Assembly: GCA_030063045.1 (NCBI GenBank)
Contig: JAQSEB010000108.1
Span: forward strand, 186,001 to 250,000
Source of the DNA: Pratylenchus scribneri
Lineage: Eukaryota > Nematoda > Chromadorea > Rhabditida > Pratylenchidae
Length of the DNA stretch: 64,000 nt
Direction: 5' to 3'
In this document: piece by piece, positions 24,366-34,317 of the stretch
Layout: the number at the start of each line of letters is the position of its first letter
Position numbering within the stretch: position 1 is the first letter of the stretch
Notes under the pieces: generated by a model
The model's input: only the letters and a program-made list of their open reading frames with translations
Told to the model about the DNA's origin: nothing
The model's database searches: none
Translations under genes and position numbers: made by a program

Positions 24366-26651
24366 ATGAAATCCAAATTCTGTCGCAACAAATCAATTAA
24401 TCGGATTACAATTTTTTTGCCATTATTTCTTTTATCATTGGGCTTCATTTTAAAAAATATTAATTTTTATAAAAAGGATCATATATTTATTTTACGTTCA
24501 TTTTATTATCGCAACAGTAAAATGTTAGAAAATTTACAATAACTAAAATATTAATTCAAGATAACCGATAACTTATTGTTTTAAAAATTAGTCTTAAGTC
24601 TTATAAATTTTTTTTATAATTATGACAATAAAATAAAAGATAATCTATATATTGGATGCATTCCTTTGGACTACTGATCAAAAAAATGACAAACTGGGAT
24701 TTTAATTTACAATTCGAAGTCTACCCAACTATCTTCTCAAATTTTCCTCCTTGATTTTATTAAACTTTCTCAAATTACAAATTAGTTAGTAAAATTTTTA
24801 CTAATTATTTTTAAAGAAAAATCAATCGAAAATAAAATCATGATTTAGGTTTACGAATAATCCAAAAGATACAATCGTGGTGCTTTTTAATATGGAAGAG
24901 CATGTTAATATGGAAAAAGTTCATCCTATATGTATATCTAACACCGGAATAATGTCAAAAAAGAACAATGCAAAGATTGTTCCGCTTTTCCTAGGAGAAG
25001 TAAAATGTAAACTTACTGTTTATCGTTTACATTGTCACCCTACCGATTTATATGAGCCAAATGCGCTCAAGATTGGGGGATCACTTCCAATCGAGGTAAA
25101 AATATAAATAAATAAATAAATTTGTTTTTTTAACATTTTTAATTTCGAGATATTTATTTGATTATGGAAGTCAGAAGTGTTTTTATATAATATTTAAATA
25201 TTTAAGAATAATAAAAATTAAAAGATTTATAATTTAGTCACTTTCCAAATTAAATTGTTTGTTTAAAATTTAGCTAAAACTTAAAAAAGCTGACCATGGT
25301 CAAAAAGATATTGTTGTTTGTCCTGGGCGGATGTTTGCTTTCGAGCAATGGCATTTATTCATCACGGCAATGGAATTACATCGAATCCATCATGTTGATT
25401 TAATCGTCATTTATATCCAAAGTGTTGATGTAAATGTATTTAAATTGGTGAAACTTTATCAAATGGATGGTTGGGTAAAAATTCGGAAGAGTTTATTGAT
25501 GCCATCAAAATTAAATACATTAAATTATGATCCCAATAGTGAAACTCAATGGAATACACAGGCATATAATTAAACAAAGATTAAAATTTATTTTTTTATA
25601 ATTTAGATTGTTAATTTTCAAGAATGTCTTTATGAGTTTCGAGAAAGTGCCGACTTTATCGCCTTTCCAGATTGGGATGACCTAATGATGACGACAAATT
25701 TTATGCCTTTGCCTAGCATTTTAAACCAACTTCGTAAAAAATATCCGCATGTATGCTCATTCGTTTATGGTCGCTATCTTGGTGCCATTGAAACCTTAGG
25801 TATTTAATTTGAGTATGCTCTTTTAATATAAACAAATTTTTATTAAAAATTTGGCATCGATTTTAAAAAATTTTAAATAATTCTATTATAGAATCATTGA
25901 ATGAAAAGAAATATGGCATTAGAAAAATTTGGAATGTTGGTATTGCATTCACTAGAAATCAAAGTGTTGTTCAGTTTGTGGGTAAAGTATTAGCGAGGCC
26001 AAAAATGGTGACTGCAATTCGTTTTCATGATGCAAATCTACCAAATAATTGCCAACAAATGCATGTTCCAATGAAATGGGCTCAAATGATTCATGCGCGA
26101 AATTATTTTGTATTATTTTATAATTGCTGAATCAAAAATATTGCAATTCCATTTAAACATTGACCAATTTTTACATATATTTTAAAAATTTATCTAGGAA
26201 TTTTTATGCAATTTAATAGTGAGAAATTAAATAAATAAATTTTTATTATTTAAAATTATTCATTATATAATTTATAAAGGATTATTCATTGGAATCCAAA
26301 TTGGATAATGTGACACAAATGATTACGAATTTTAATAAATTTATTATTTCATCACATCATTGGAAGAAAATTATGAGTAGTTTGCCAAAGAAGGATTCAG
26401 CGTTGGATCAATTTTACAATTGCTTGGGTTTTTCTGGCACGCGAGATATGTGGGGACATATTTTCAAAATTGTTCAAGATTCGACGGATTCCAAATGTTA
26501 TTCTTACGCGCGTTGCAATATTAATAGAGTGAAATTGGCTGGAAGATGCATGAATGTTGACAACTATTGGGAAACAAACATATCTGCAAAATACAGTATT
26601 TCTATCCTAAAATCGAGTTCATTTATTGAAGAAGATTCTTGCATTGTATAA
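24366..26651 (+). CDS. GT92 (DUF23) glycosyltransferase, 482 aa
   Basis: GT92 family; in C. elegans the member GALT-1 adds galactose to core fucose. Exons: 24366-24516, 24869-25095, 25274-25561, 25607-25799, 25892-26109, 26280-26651, totalling 483 codons with the stop. The anchor is ITIFLPLFLLSLGFILKNI, followed by HIFILRSFYYRN, the stem start typical of the family. Core blocks are IVVCPGRMFAFEQWHLFITAMELHR, VDLIVIYIQS, VKLYQMDGWVKI, FQECLYEFRESADFIAFPDWDDLM (DWDD at the DxD-like metal site) and PLPSILNQLRKKYP. The 45-nt intron 25562-25606 begins with GC. Exon 2 needs the acceptor at 24868 to keep phase; the AG at 24848 would break the frame. Closest relative in the window is the decayed copy at 30.4-33.2 kb. 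Confidence 0.9.
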
Positions 26652-27296
26652 AATTTATATTTCTATTTATAGATTATATTTTTTGCATGATAAATTTTAA
26701 TGATTATAAAGCTTATTTTTTAATTGATATTTGATAACAATTAAAATATATATATTGGAGGAGTAATACATCGAAAATATATTATCGATTCAATTTTTTT
26801 TTATTTTAAAGATTTAGTTAAAATAAAGTCATAAATAAAAATTTTTTTTCAATAATCTAGGTGATTTGCTTTAAATAATTAATATTTGACTTTATTTTAG
26901 TTTTGATTTTTAAAATTATCAATTTAAGTGATCCCAAATTGTAGATAGATTCACTATTATGTAATATGTATATAGGCACAGTTAATAAATTTCTTTTTTC
27001 ATACAATATATTCTATAATTTATCTAATAATTTCCATATTAATTAGAAAAAGAAATTCGTAAAAGATTTGTTAATTGAAATAATCTAAACGGATCTTTAT
27101 AAAAAAAGCATAAACGAGTTTTTTGAAATCGAATGTTTTTGAATCGTAAAGCCTTTTAAATAAAATTTTCATAAGATTAGTCCATGATATAATTAAACCA
27201 GATTAGAGTACATTTAATATGCAAATGTATAAAGAGAAAACTAGAATCAACTTTATTCAAAATATATCGCAAAATCCGAAAATATTTCGTAAGCGA
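26652..27296. other. Intergenic, no gene seen
   Basis: AT-rich 3' flank of the GT92 gene. It contains AATAAA-type words after the stop but nothing else I can support. Confidence 0.4.
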
Positions 27297-27411
27297 TCAA
27301 TGGAATAAGGGTGGCGGTCAATGGAATGAGGGTGGCGCGTGGCGGTCAATGGAATGAGGGTGGCGCGTGGCGGTCAATGGAATGAGGGTAGCGCGTGGCG
27401 GTCAATGGAAT
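27297..27411. repeat. Short minisatellite related to the 21-bp family
   Basis: About four units. The first is 21-bp-like; the following three are 28 bp because GGCGCGTGGCGG replaces GGTGGCGG. The core GGTCAATGGAATGAGGGT is the same as at 7.5 and 42 kb, so this is a third, young or seed-sized locus of the same family. Confidence 0.85.
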
Positions 27412-27719
27412 GAATCAAAATTTGTCCTTACTACACTTCACACTGTGCAACCGAATTCATTGTATGATCCAATAAGAACCAGCGGGCGAGCCCGCTGGTT
27501 CTTAAAGCGATGTCGGAAGGAATACGCGGGGGAAGTTAGGGGGGAAGCGCTATCGCGCTTTAAAGATTCCTAGGAGGGTTATATTTCGTAATAGAATCCA
27601 TTCCGCATTTTTTTTGATCAAAATTCAACTCGCGCACAACCGGTTTAAACCTTTAAACCGGTTTAATTCTCAAAATAAACTTCAAATTCGTAATCCCCAT
27701 CATCGAAAACCTCTAAAAA
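27412..27719. repeat. GC-rich insert with a 30-bp hairpin
   Basis: TAAGAACCAGCGGGC, a 3-nt loop, then GCCCGCTGGTTCTTA (27470-27502) is a perfect 15-bp inverted repeat. At 27637-27664 ACCGGTTTAAA is repeated in inverted form. Higher GC than the surroundings suggests mobile DNA, but no full element ends are seen. Confidence 0.5.
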
Positions 27720-27721
27720 AA

Positions 27722-27810
27722 TTATCTGCCCATGGTGGGATTTGAACCCGCGACCTCCGTCCAATTCCTCCCCTCTTACCAAATCGGGCTACAAATGAAA
27801 AAGTGCCGAC
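27722..27810 (-). other. tRNA-like sequence (tRNA-derived SINE head or tRNA pseudogene)
   Basis: On the minus strand the T-arm is nearly perfect (GGTCGCGGGTTCAAATCC, with a B-box), preceded by an A-box-like TAGCCCGATTTGG and followed by a T-run terminator. The 3' acceptor half ATGGGCA has no good 5' partner, only G-T pairs, so the cloverleaf is broken. Open frames here are shadows of the tRNA-like strand. Confidence 0.6.
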
Positions 27811-28147
27811 TTGGCCAATTTCTGCAGCGTGTAGGACCAAGGGGTTTGAGAATTGACCCCACAAACCATATATTTTTGGAAAGCCCACACTCTTGCGGAG
27901 TGCCCTTTCTCCCAGCCCAAAATCCAAAAATCAAAAGGAAAAAAGTTTTACATGGGCAAACGAAAAAGTTCATTTTTTTAAACCGATTTGGCTAAATATC
28001 TCGAAGCAACTTTAAGTTTTTGAAAAAATTGGAATTTTCTAGTATATGCCATCGATAGAGGAAACTTTTCAGAAAAGATGGCTAAAAGTGGCTTGCTAGA
28101 TTTTCGCCAACTTGAAATAATTAACGAATTTCAAATTTTTTATATAT

Positions 28148-28554
28148 ATATGTTACAACGATTATGGGGAATTGACGATTCCGCGGAATCGGCGTTGACG
28201 AATTTCGGGAATCTCGGCTTCTAGGTGTCGTACAGACTCGAGAGTAGGCTCAATCGATTCGGCATGGTCGATTTACTATATGAAATTTCAATTACAGACC
28301 CCTAAACCCTAACCTTAGCCCTTAACCCTAGCCCCAAACCCCTAAAACCCATGCCGCCCTGAACCATAGCCCTAACCCTAACCCTAGCCCATAATTCGGT
28401 CTGTAATTGAAATTTCATATAGTAAATCGACCATGCCGAATCGATTGAGCCTACTCTCGAGTCTGTACGACGCCTAGAAGCCGAGATTCCCGAAATTCGT
28501 CAACGCCGATTCCGCGGAATCGTCAATTCCCCATATTCGGCGTAACATATATAA
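28148..28554. mobile_element. Large palindrome (foldback) with telomere-like loop
   Basis: Two arms of about 153-157 bp (28148-28300 and 28398-28554) are nearly perfect complements, including GATTCCGCGGAATC, CTCGAGAGTAGGCTCAAT and ATTTCAATTACAGACC. The 97-bp loop (28301-28397) is made of degenerate CCCTAA/CCCTAAC units. There is no coding capacity. It is markedly more GC-rich than its flanks. Confidence 0.85.
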
Positions 28555-28559
28555 CATTA

Positions 28560-29240
28560 CTACAGATATCTCAAATCTCAATGTTGTTTTGACCTATAGG
28601 TCAAAGCAACAACTGTTCAGCACCTGATGAACTCCGAAAATAGCATCCTAATTTTTCATCTCATTACTCTTTAAATTAAAAAATCAATGGAAAAAATTTA
28701 TGCAAAAATTCTATTCCCAATTCCCATCATCCCCACCATCGCCCCAATTAAAAATAAAGAAACAAAGGGAACAGAGTAACAAAGGAAAGTCCCATATCCG
28801 TCTTCTATAATGAATAATGATGAAAATTGGAAAAGAAAGTGTCTATTATTTGCAAATTTTTTGAATTTTTCAGGAAACGATAAAAAGTTTTTCTTTCTTT
28901 TCTTTCCTTTTGTAATTTTAATATATAATCAAGGAATTACAAATAAATATTTGCATCTGATAATATAAATTATTAAAAAATTATTTTATTTCATTCTATT
29001 AAAAAATTGGGTTGTATTTAATAATATGCAAAAAAACATTGAAAAAATTACAGAAAAATTTTTCATCTCGTAAAATATTTTTAAGCATTATTATAACTTG
29101 AATAAATCATATATATTTTTATTTTAATTACTTATTCTAACTAGCCTAGCCTTAAATAAACCCGTCTTTATCCAACCTAGTTATGGACTAGATATAAAAA
29201 GATTGCTTTTCAAAAATTAAGATTTTTCTACAAAATACAA
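28560..29240. other. Intergenic, no gene seen
   Basis: AT-rich sequence with no recognisable coding exon, RNA gene or inverted repeat. Confidence 0.4.
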
Positions 29241-30174
29241 TATAAAAAGTGCGTAAAAAGTTCCCGGACAGATTTTAATATGAAATTTTACCTTTTTACA
29301 TTCAAGATTTTAAAATTTTCTTTTTAAAATCAAATTCTCCAATCTTTTTTACCCTTATATCAACTATGATAGGCATGTTAATAATTAACTAAATTATTTT
29401 ATAATTTTTTAAAAAAAGGTCCATTCATATTAATCCTGAAAATCCCTTTTTGATGAAAAATTCTTTAGGGCATAACTCAAGAATGGGAAAATAAAAATTT
29501 ATCAAATTTACAGGATTAATAAATCCACATCTTGGCTTCATAAATTGCTAAAAATCTTGAACTCCACTCATATTATAAAAAGTGGCATTGAAAAATATTG
29601 AAAAAATCGTGCGGACTGGAGGAAACCCAAAAATCGGCCTAAAAATCCCCTTCAAAAATAGTCTCAAAATACGATGGCTTGTCTCAAAATTTGCCTTTTT
29701 CATAAAAATAGATAGAAGAGTAATATTTAGGCAGAAAGAACACAAATGGTCAAAGAAATTCAGAATTTGAAAATTTTGATTTTTCAAATCATCGATTTTT
29801 GCATTTTGGTATCAAAAAATTCGTCTAGGCTAATTTGTTTCATTTTTAATAATTCTATTTTATTTTTTTATATTATTTGGCCCTTCTTTAAGCTATTAGA
29901 AAATATAGTTAAAAGTTTTTAATTTGCAATTTAAAAAAGGGAAAAAATTAAAATACCCCTAAAAAATGAGCGGACATTTCAACCTTGAGGAGGACATGTA
30001 TTCAAGTCCGCCTCCCAAAGGAGAGTCTTCAAATTCCCAAATCTTTTAATAATTCCAATAAAGGGCATAATAATTTATTATTATACCAAAAATGAAAAAA
30101 TTTTATTCATCCAAAAAATTTTTATAATGAAAAAACCGTGTCCGGGAACTTTTTACGCACCCTGTATATTGATG
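29241..30174. mobile_element. Mariner/Tc-like non-autonomous element, about 0.93 kb
   Basis: The inverted ends share GTGCGTAAAAAGTTCCCGGACA, flanked by TA-containing sequence (TATAAAAAGTGCG on the left, complement TACAGGGTGCG on the right). The ACAGGGTGCG-type start and TA flanks suit the Tc1/mariner superfamily. The interior lacks a transposase: the longest frames are about 60-80 codons with no D,D-type motif that I can see. Confidence 0.65.
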
Positions 30175-30499
30175 TAAATTATTTCCTATATAAAATTTCA
30201 TTTTCCAAGAATATTTGACTTACACAAATTTAATTTATTATTACACTTCATTTTTAGATCAATTCAATTTAAAAATGACATTTATTATTTTTTTTTTATA
30301 CAAATTATATCTTTCGTTTCTATCAGAAGCTTATTCCATTTTCTTATGCATATTATATAATCGCTATGCTTATTATTATAAGGCAACAATTTTGGATTGC
30401 AGCTAATGATAATTATATAAAGAAACATTTTAATAGAAAGGAAATTGGCATCGTCATTCTTCGATCATTTTATTTGGATGAGCATTGGTCGTAAGCATC

Positions 30500-30935
30500 T
30501 TAAATATTAATAATTATCCATCCCACCTACCCGTCCCGCATTTCTTACATTATCCTTTATTCGTGTTTCCATTATCTGCTACCCATCTACACGCAACCCT
30601 TATTTTTTACCTGATTTTTGCCATTTTTTGAACCATTTGCTGGACTTTGTAATTTTGTAGATGTTAACTATGCCCAACATGGTCATTTTAGAAACAAATA
30701 AAATAATTAAAAAGATTTTACTAACGAAAAAAAAGATATATTTTTTATATTTTGGAAATTTTTTAAATTTGAATAAACAAATTTCAAAAAATGTACAGTA
30801 TACCAAATAAGTACGGGACGGGTAGTATCGAGGATATTTTTCGAAAATGGCCTATCGTCCCTTATCCATGCCATGATTATCCGCACTACCCGTTACTCGT
30901 GATTTCCTTATCCGCGCACGGATAATTAACACTAA
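30500..30935. repeat. Dispersed repeat in the decayed GT92 intron
   Basis: Contains CTACCCGTCCCG near 30530 and the inverse CGGGACGGGTAG near 30815. Its right part, with CCCGTTACTCGTGATTTC and ATTAAC (about 30890-30930), recurs at 52607-52655 next to a hAT transposase remnant, so this may be a hAT-derived fragment. Confidence 0.5.
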
Positions 30936-31124
30936 ATTAGAGCGCAAATTTCAACAATTCAAAAAAGTGGGAATTTTCTCAAGTTTTGCTGATAGGTTAT
31001 TAAAAATCTTTTGAATGGATTTTTTAATGTAAACTTTTTAATATTTCATATTTAATATGAATTTATTTTTTAAAATTATTTTTCCATTAAAAATATATTC
31101 GTATAAATATACTATTTAAGCCAT

Positions 31125-31420
31125 AAGCTCGTCTGGGTCGCCTGGAGGCGGAACACACGGAAGGGTCCAGTCTGAAATGCCCACCCAGCAGTTCCAATCC
31201 GTATTTCCTTTGCGCGACTTAATTCAAGATACTGTATCTCAGCCCCTGAGGGGTTTTTGGATTTCATCCACCCCTAGATCGACTCAGTTTTCGAGCTCTT
31301 TCGAATGAGCTATCACTTACCCGAATCGGTTCAGAAATAAAAAAATGCCCCCATACGTCCCTAGATTCAATAATTCATATCGCTACTCAAAAACTAAGCA
31401 AATGTACTAACAATTCTTTC
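31125..31420. other. GC-richer insert of unknown type
   Basis: About 250 bp (AGCTCGTCTGGGTCGCCTGG onward) with clearly higher GC than the surroundings. No open frame or clear terminal repeat is visible. Probably mobile DNA. Confidence 0.3.
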
Positions 31421-31470
31421 TATCCAAGTTACTTTACAATTAGTTAAAAATCGTATTAACAAATTCATAT

Positions 31471-31647
31471 GTGGGCGCTAAAACTGAAACCCGCTAAAAC
31501 TGAAATTAGCTAGCTAAAACTGAAATTCACACACTATTTCTCGCTTTTTTGGTTAGAGATGCAGAGAAAAGTGAGAGTTACATAGGAAATATAAAGAAAG
31601 AAAAAAGTGTGGCAGACGGTTAGAGAAATTTCAGTTTTAGCGCTAAC
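31471..31647. mobile_element. 177-bp MITE
   Basis: The inverted ends GGGCGCTAAAACTGAAA and TTTCAGTTTTAGCGCTAAC match over about 17 bp. A second GCTAAAACTGAAA copy lies just inside the left end. The interior is short and non-coding. Confidence 0.7.
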
Positions 31648-33489
31648 ATATTATTTCTTATAATTAAAAAATTAATAGAATTAATGGAATTGCCTATCCT
31701 TCAAATGATAAGAAATACGCTGCAGAACAATGGACAACAGTAACTTTGTTGAACATGGAAATTGTTCATTTTGAATCGATTAAAAATAATATTCGTTGTG
31801 CACATAATACTGCTGCAGGGAACGAAAAATGGTGGAATGGAGGACTGACAAGGACAAAGCCCGCACAAATTGCTTATTTGACTGGAGGGCAACATCGATG
31901 TCAAATCGCCCAATATGCCGTTTTTTGTCATGGAAAATCCAATAAATTAGATTTAACAAGCATCCCCATCCTCAGCTAACCGTTCAACTTGGTTTCTTCT
32001 ATGATTTTAATACCAAACGACAAACTAGAATAAAATCAACAAATTTAGCAACGGTTAAATAAATAATTGATTGACATTTAATAATACATTTAATAAGATA
32101 TAATATAAAATAATTTACAAATTTATTTGATACAAATCGTGTCTAATTCTTTTGCTTTTTTTAAACAATGTATATATTAAGTATAATTGTACAACTTCTT
32201 TCATCTTACAAATTTACACCATTTTTTTGAATTAGAATTTTTAAAAAAAATTTGCTATGATCGATCTGCTTGATTGGATATTAATTCAAAAATTTTCAGT
32301 CTACAGTTATTTCTCCTCCAACTAAGCGACGTGATCTTATATTTTGCATAAGCCGAATGTTTTTCTTCACAAATTTCCAACTTTTCACTTTGGCAATGGA
32401 ATTATATCGTCTGCAAGGGGTCAATTTGATTGCGGCTTATGTGCTTGTTGATTCTGTCATTTTCCAATTAATGCAACTTTATGAACGTGATGGGATTCTA
32501 ACATTTCGGCATAATCTTGAAATGCCTGAACAAGTTCACGGCATCGGATATAATCCAAACCTAGAGACGGAGTGGGTGAACCAAGTGATCGATTTTAATG
32601 TAAGTATGCACAAAAATTTAAATCTTCAATTTGTGTATTATAAAAAGAACAAATTTGGATTTATTAATATTTTAAATTATCTATTTTTTACATTTATTAG
32701 TCCTATTTTCAATATTGAAATAAATATACTAGAAAAATGAAGTCAAAAAATAAATAACACTTTTAAATATTAAATAAATATTTATCTCTTTTAAAAGGAT
32801 TGCTTTTATGAATTCCGGAGTAGGACAAAATTTATTACATTTGTGGACTGGGACGACATTATTGTATAATTTTTTTATTTTCTAAATCAATTTATATTTT
32901 TATATGAGTAATGACCTTGATGCACGTCCATTGCCACAAATTTTCACTGAAAAGGCTAATTTATTGGAAAAATTAAACAAAACTGGAATGTTCTTATTGC
33001 AAGTTCAAGATGGTTTTATACAACAAAACGGTGTCAATTTTATAAAAAATAATTAATAATGAACTTAAATTGCAATAATTATAATATAAATATATTTAAT
33101 TAAATATTTTACAACAAATAAGGATTGGAAAATATGACAACAGCATGTTGAAGAAAATGATTTATTTTCCATTATTTTTTTCAGAAGAGAAATTTGATTG
33201 ATATAATAAATTTTTAAATCAAAAAACGAATTATATTTAGTAAAAATGAAAAAAAAAATATAAAATTTTAATTTATTCGTATTATTTTCATTTTAAAATT
33301 GCTACTTGATCCTCAAGACAAATTCCTTATCCAGAATATTTTGAAAAGTATTCAGAATCAATTCTAATTTTAATGAAAAATTGTTTAATCTCGAAGAAAA
33401 TGAACAAACTAAAATGTCGAGAAACCTTTAGATTTTCTTAGTTCATTAAAGCTCTACAAAATTCAACATAATTTGTTAAACATATTCAT

Positions 33490-33922
33490 TAGGGTTGGGC
33501 CCCTGCACTGCGGGGCGGGTTGTGCTTGTGGGGTGGGGGGGGGGGGGTGTCGGGGTTTGCGGAGTTGGCAGCTGCGGGGACGAGTGCGAGGCTGACCCTT
33601 GCGGTTGCCACGGGGATCTCCGCGGAGACGGGGATAGTGTAAATTTGTTATTTTTCACATAAAAAAATTTTTGAAGAGAAATTTCAGCCCAGAAATGACC
33701 GCGAAACGAAAAATTTTAATAAAAAAAATTTATAAATCATTTAAAAATTTGCTCTAAATCTCTTTGGCATTTCCAATTTTCCTGGAAAATCCAATAATAT
33801 GGGGTGCATGTTCATGTTCACCCCCGCATGGGTGCAGGGGCGCGTGGTTGGCATATTTGGGAAGGGGACATGGGTGAGACCCAAAAAGTGCAGGGAACCT
33901 CGTCGGTGTCGCCCCAACCGTT
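33490..33922. mobile_element. Short GC-ended element related to 19197-20557
   Basis: Begins TAGGGTTGGGCCCC and ends GCCCCAACCGTT, flanked on both sides by ATTCAT, a likely 6-bp target duplication. G-rich and C-rich ends surround an AT-rich middle. The complement near 33800 shares GGGGGTGAACAT and CCCCATATTATTGGATTTT with the larger element at 19.3 kb. Confidence 0.7.
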
Positions 33923-34317
33923 ATTCATTATTTGAATTAGGCCTATAACTCTAATTTCCCACATTTTTAAGTGGTTAAAATTAATCACCTCTAGAGCTAG
34001 AGTATTAACAGAGATTAATACGGTAGAGTTTGGCGCTAGATCACGTAAAAAGTTTTGAATGGCGGATGTTCTTTGTGAGAATATTTATCGAGAGTCAATT
34101 TCTACTGAATCTCCATTTAGTTTTTCGGGATTAGGTTTATTCGTATCGTAATTGTTTAAGAGATTTCTTTATGGAATACTTTTCCGAAGTTAAACTTATT
34201 ACTTTAATTATTTTTAATTTAAATAAATTGAAATAATATATTTTATTAATATAATTTTAATTAATCGAATAATTTTATATTGTTAGAAATTGAAAAAATT
34301 TTCCCTATTTTATTATA
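33923..34317. other. Intergenic, no gene seen
   Basis: 3' flank of GT11 copy 3. A short mixed-composition patch (33960-34060) contains AGAGATTAATACGGTAG; nothing recognisable. Confidence 0.35.

Larger units (their letters stand above)
30366..33160 (+). pseudogene. Decayed GT92 (DUF23) copy
   Basis: Same family and exon order as the intact GT92 at 24.4 kb. Recognisable parts are 30366-30490 (anchor IIAMLIII upstream, IGIVILRSFYLDEHW), 31679-31979 (VTLLNMEIVHFESIK, CQIAQYAVFC), 32300-32599 (LIFCISRMFFF, AMELYRLQGVNLIAAYVL), 32798-32863 (DCFYEFRSRTKFITFVDWDD) and 32909-33030 (PLPQIF). Breaks: exon 2 reaches a stop at 31977-31979 with no usable donor. The exon after DWDD is interrupted by an in-frame stop and about 45 extra nt where the intact gene is continuous. 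The last two exons are missing apart from a scrap near 33124-33150 (LENMTT). The first intron carries several mobile elements. A rare-splice functional form is possible but unlikely. Confidence 0.75.

Noticed and set aside
27700..27973. Overlapping frames including GRRSRVQIPP-like sequence
   Set aside because: This peptide pattern is the known shadow of a tRNA T-arm region; the DNA is a tRNA-like sequence, not a gene.
28301..28397. Chromosome end (telomere)
   Set aside because: The CCCTAA units are degenerate, under 100 bp and enclosed by palindrome arms with normal sequence on both sides.
29548..29787. Frames of 60-80 codons inside the mariner-like element as transposase
   Set aside because: No D,D-type catalytic motif or helix-turn-helix is visible; the element looks non-autonomous.
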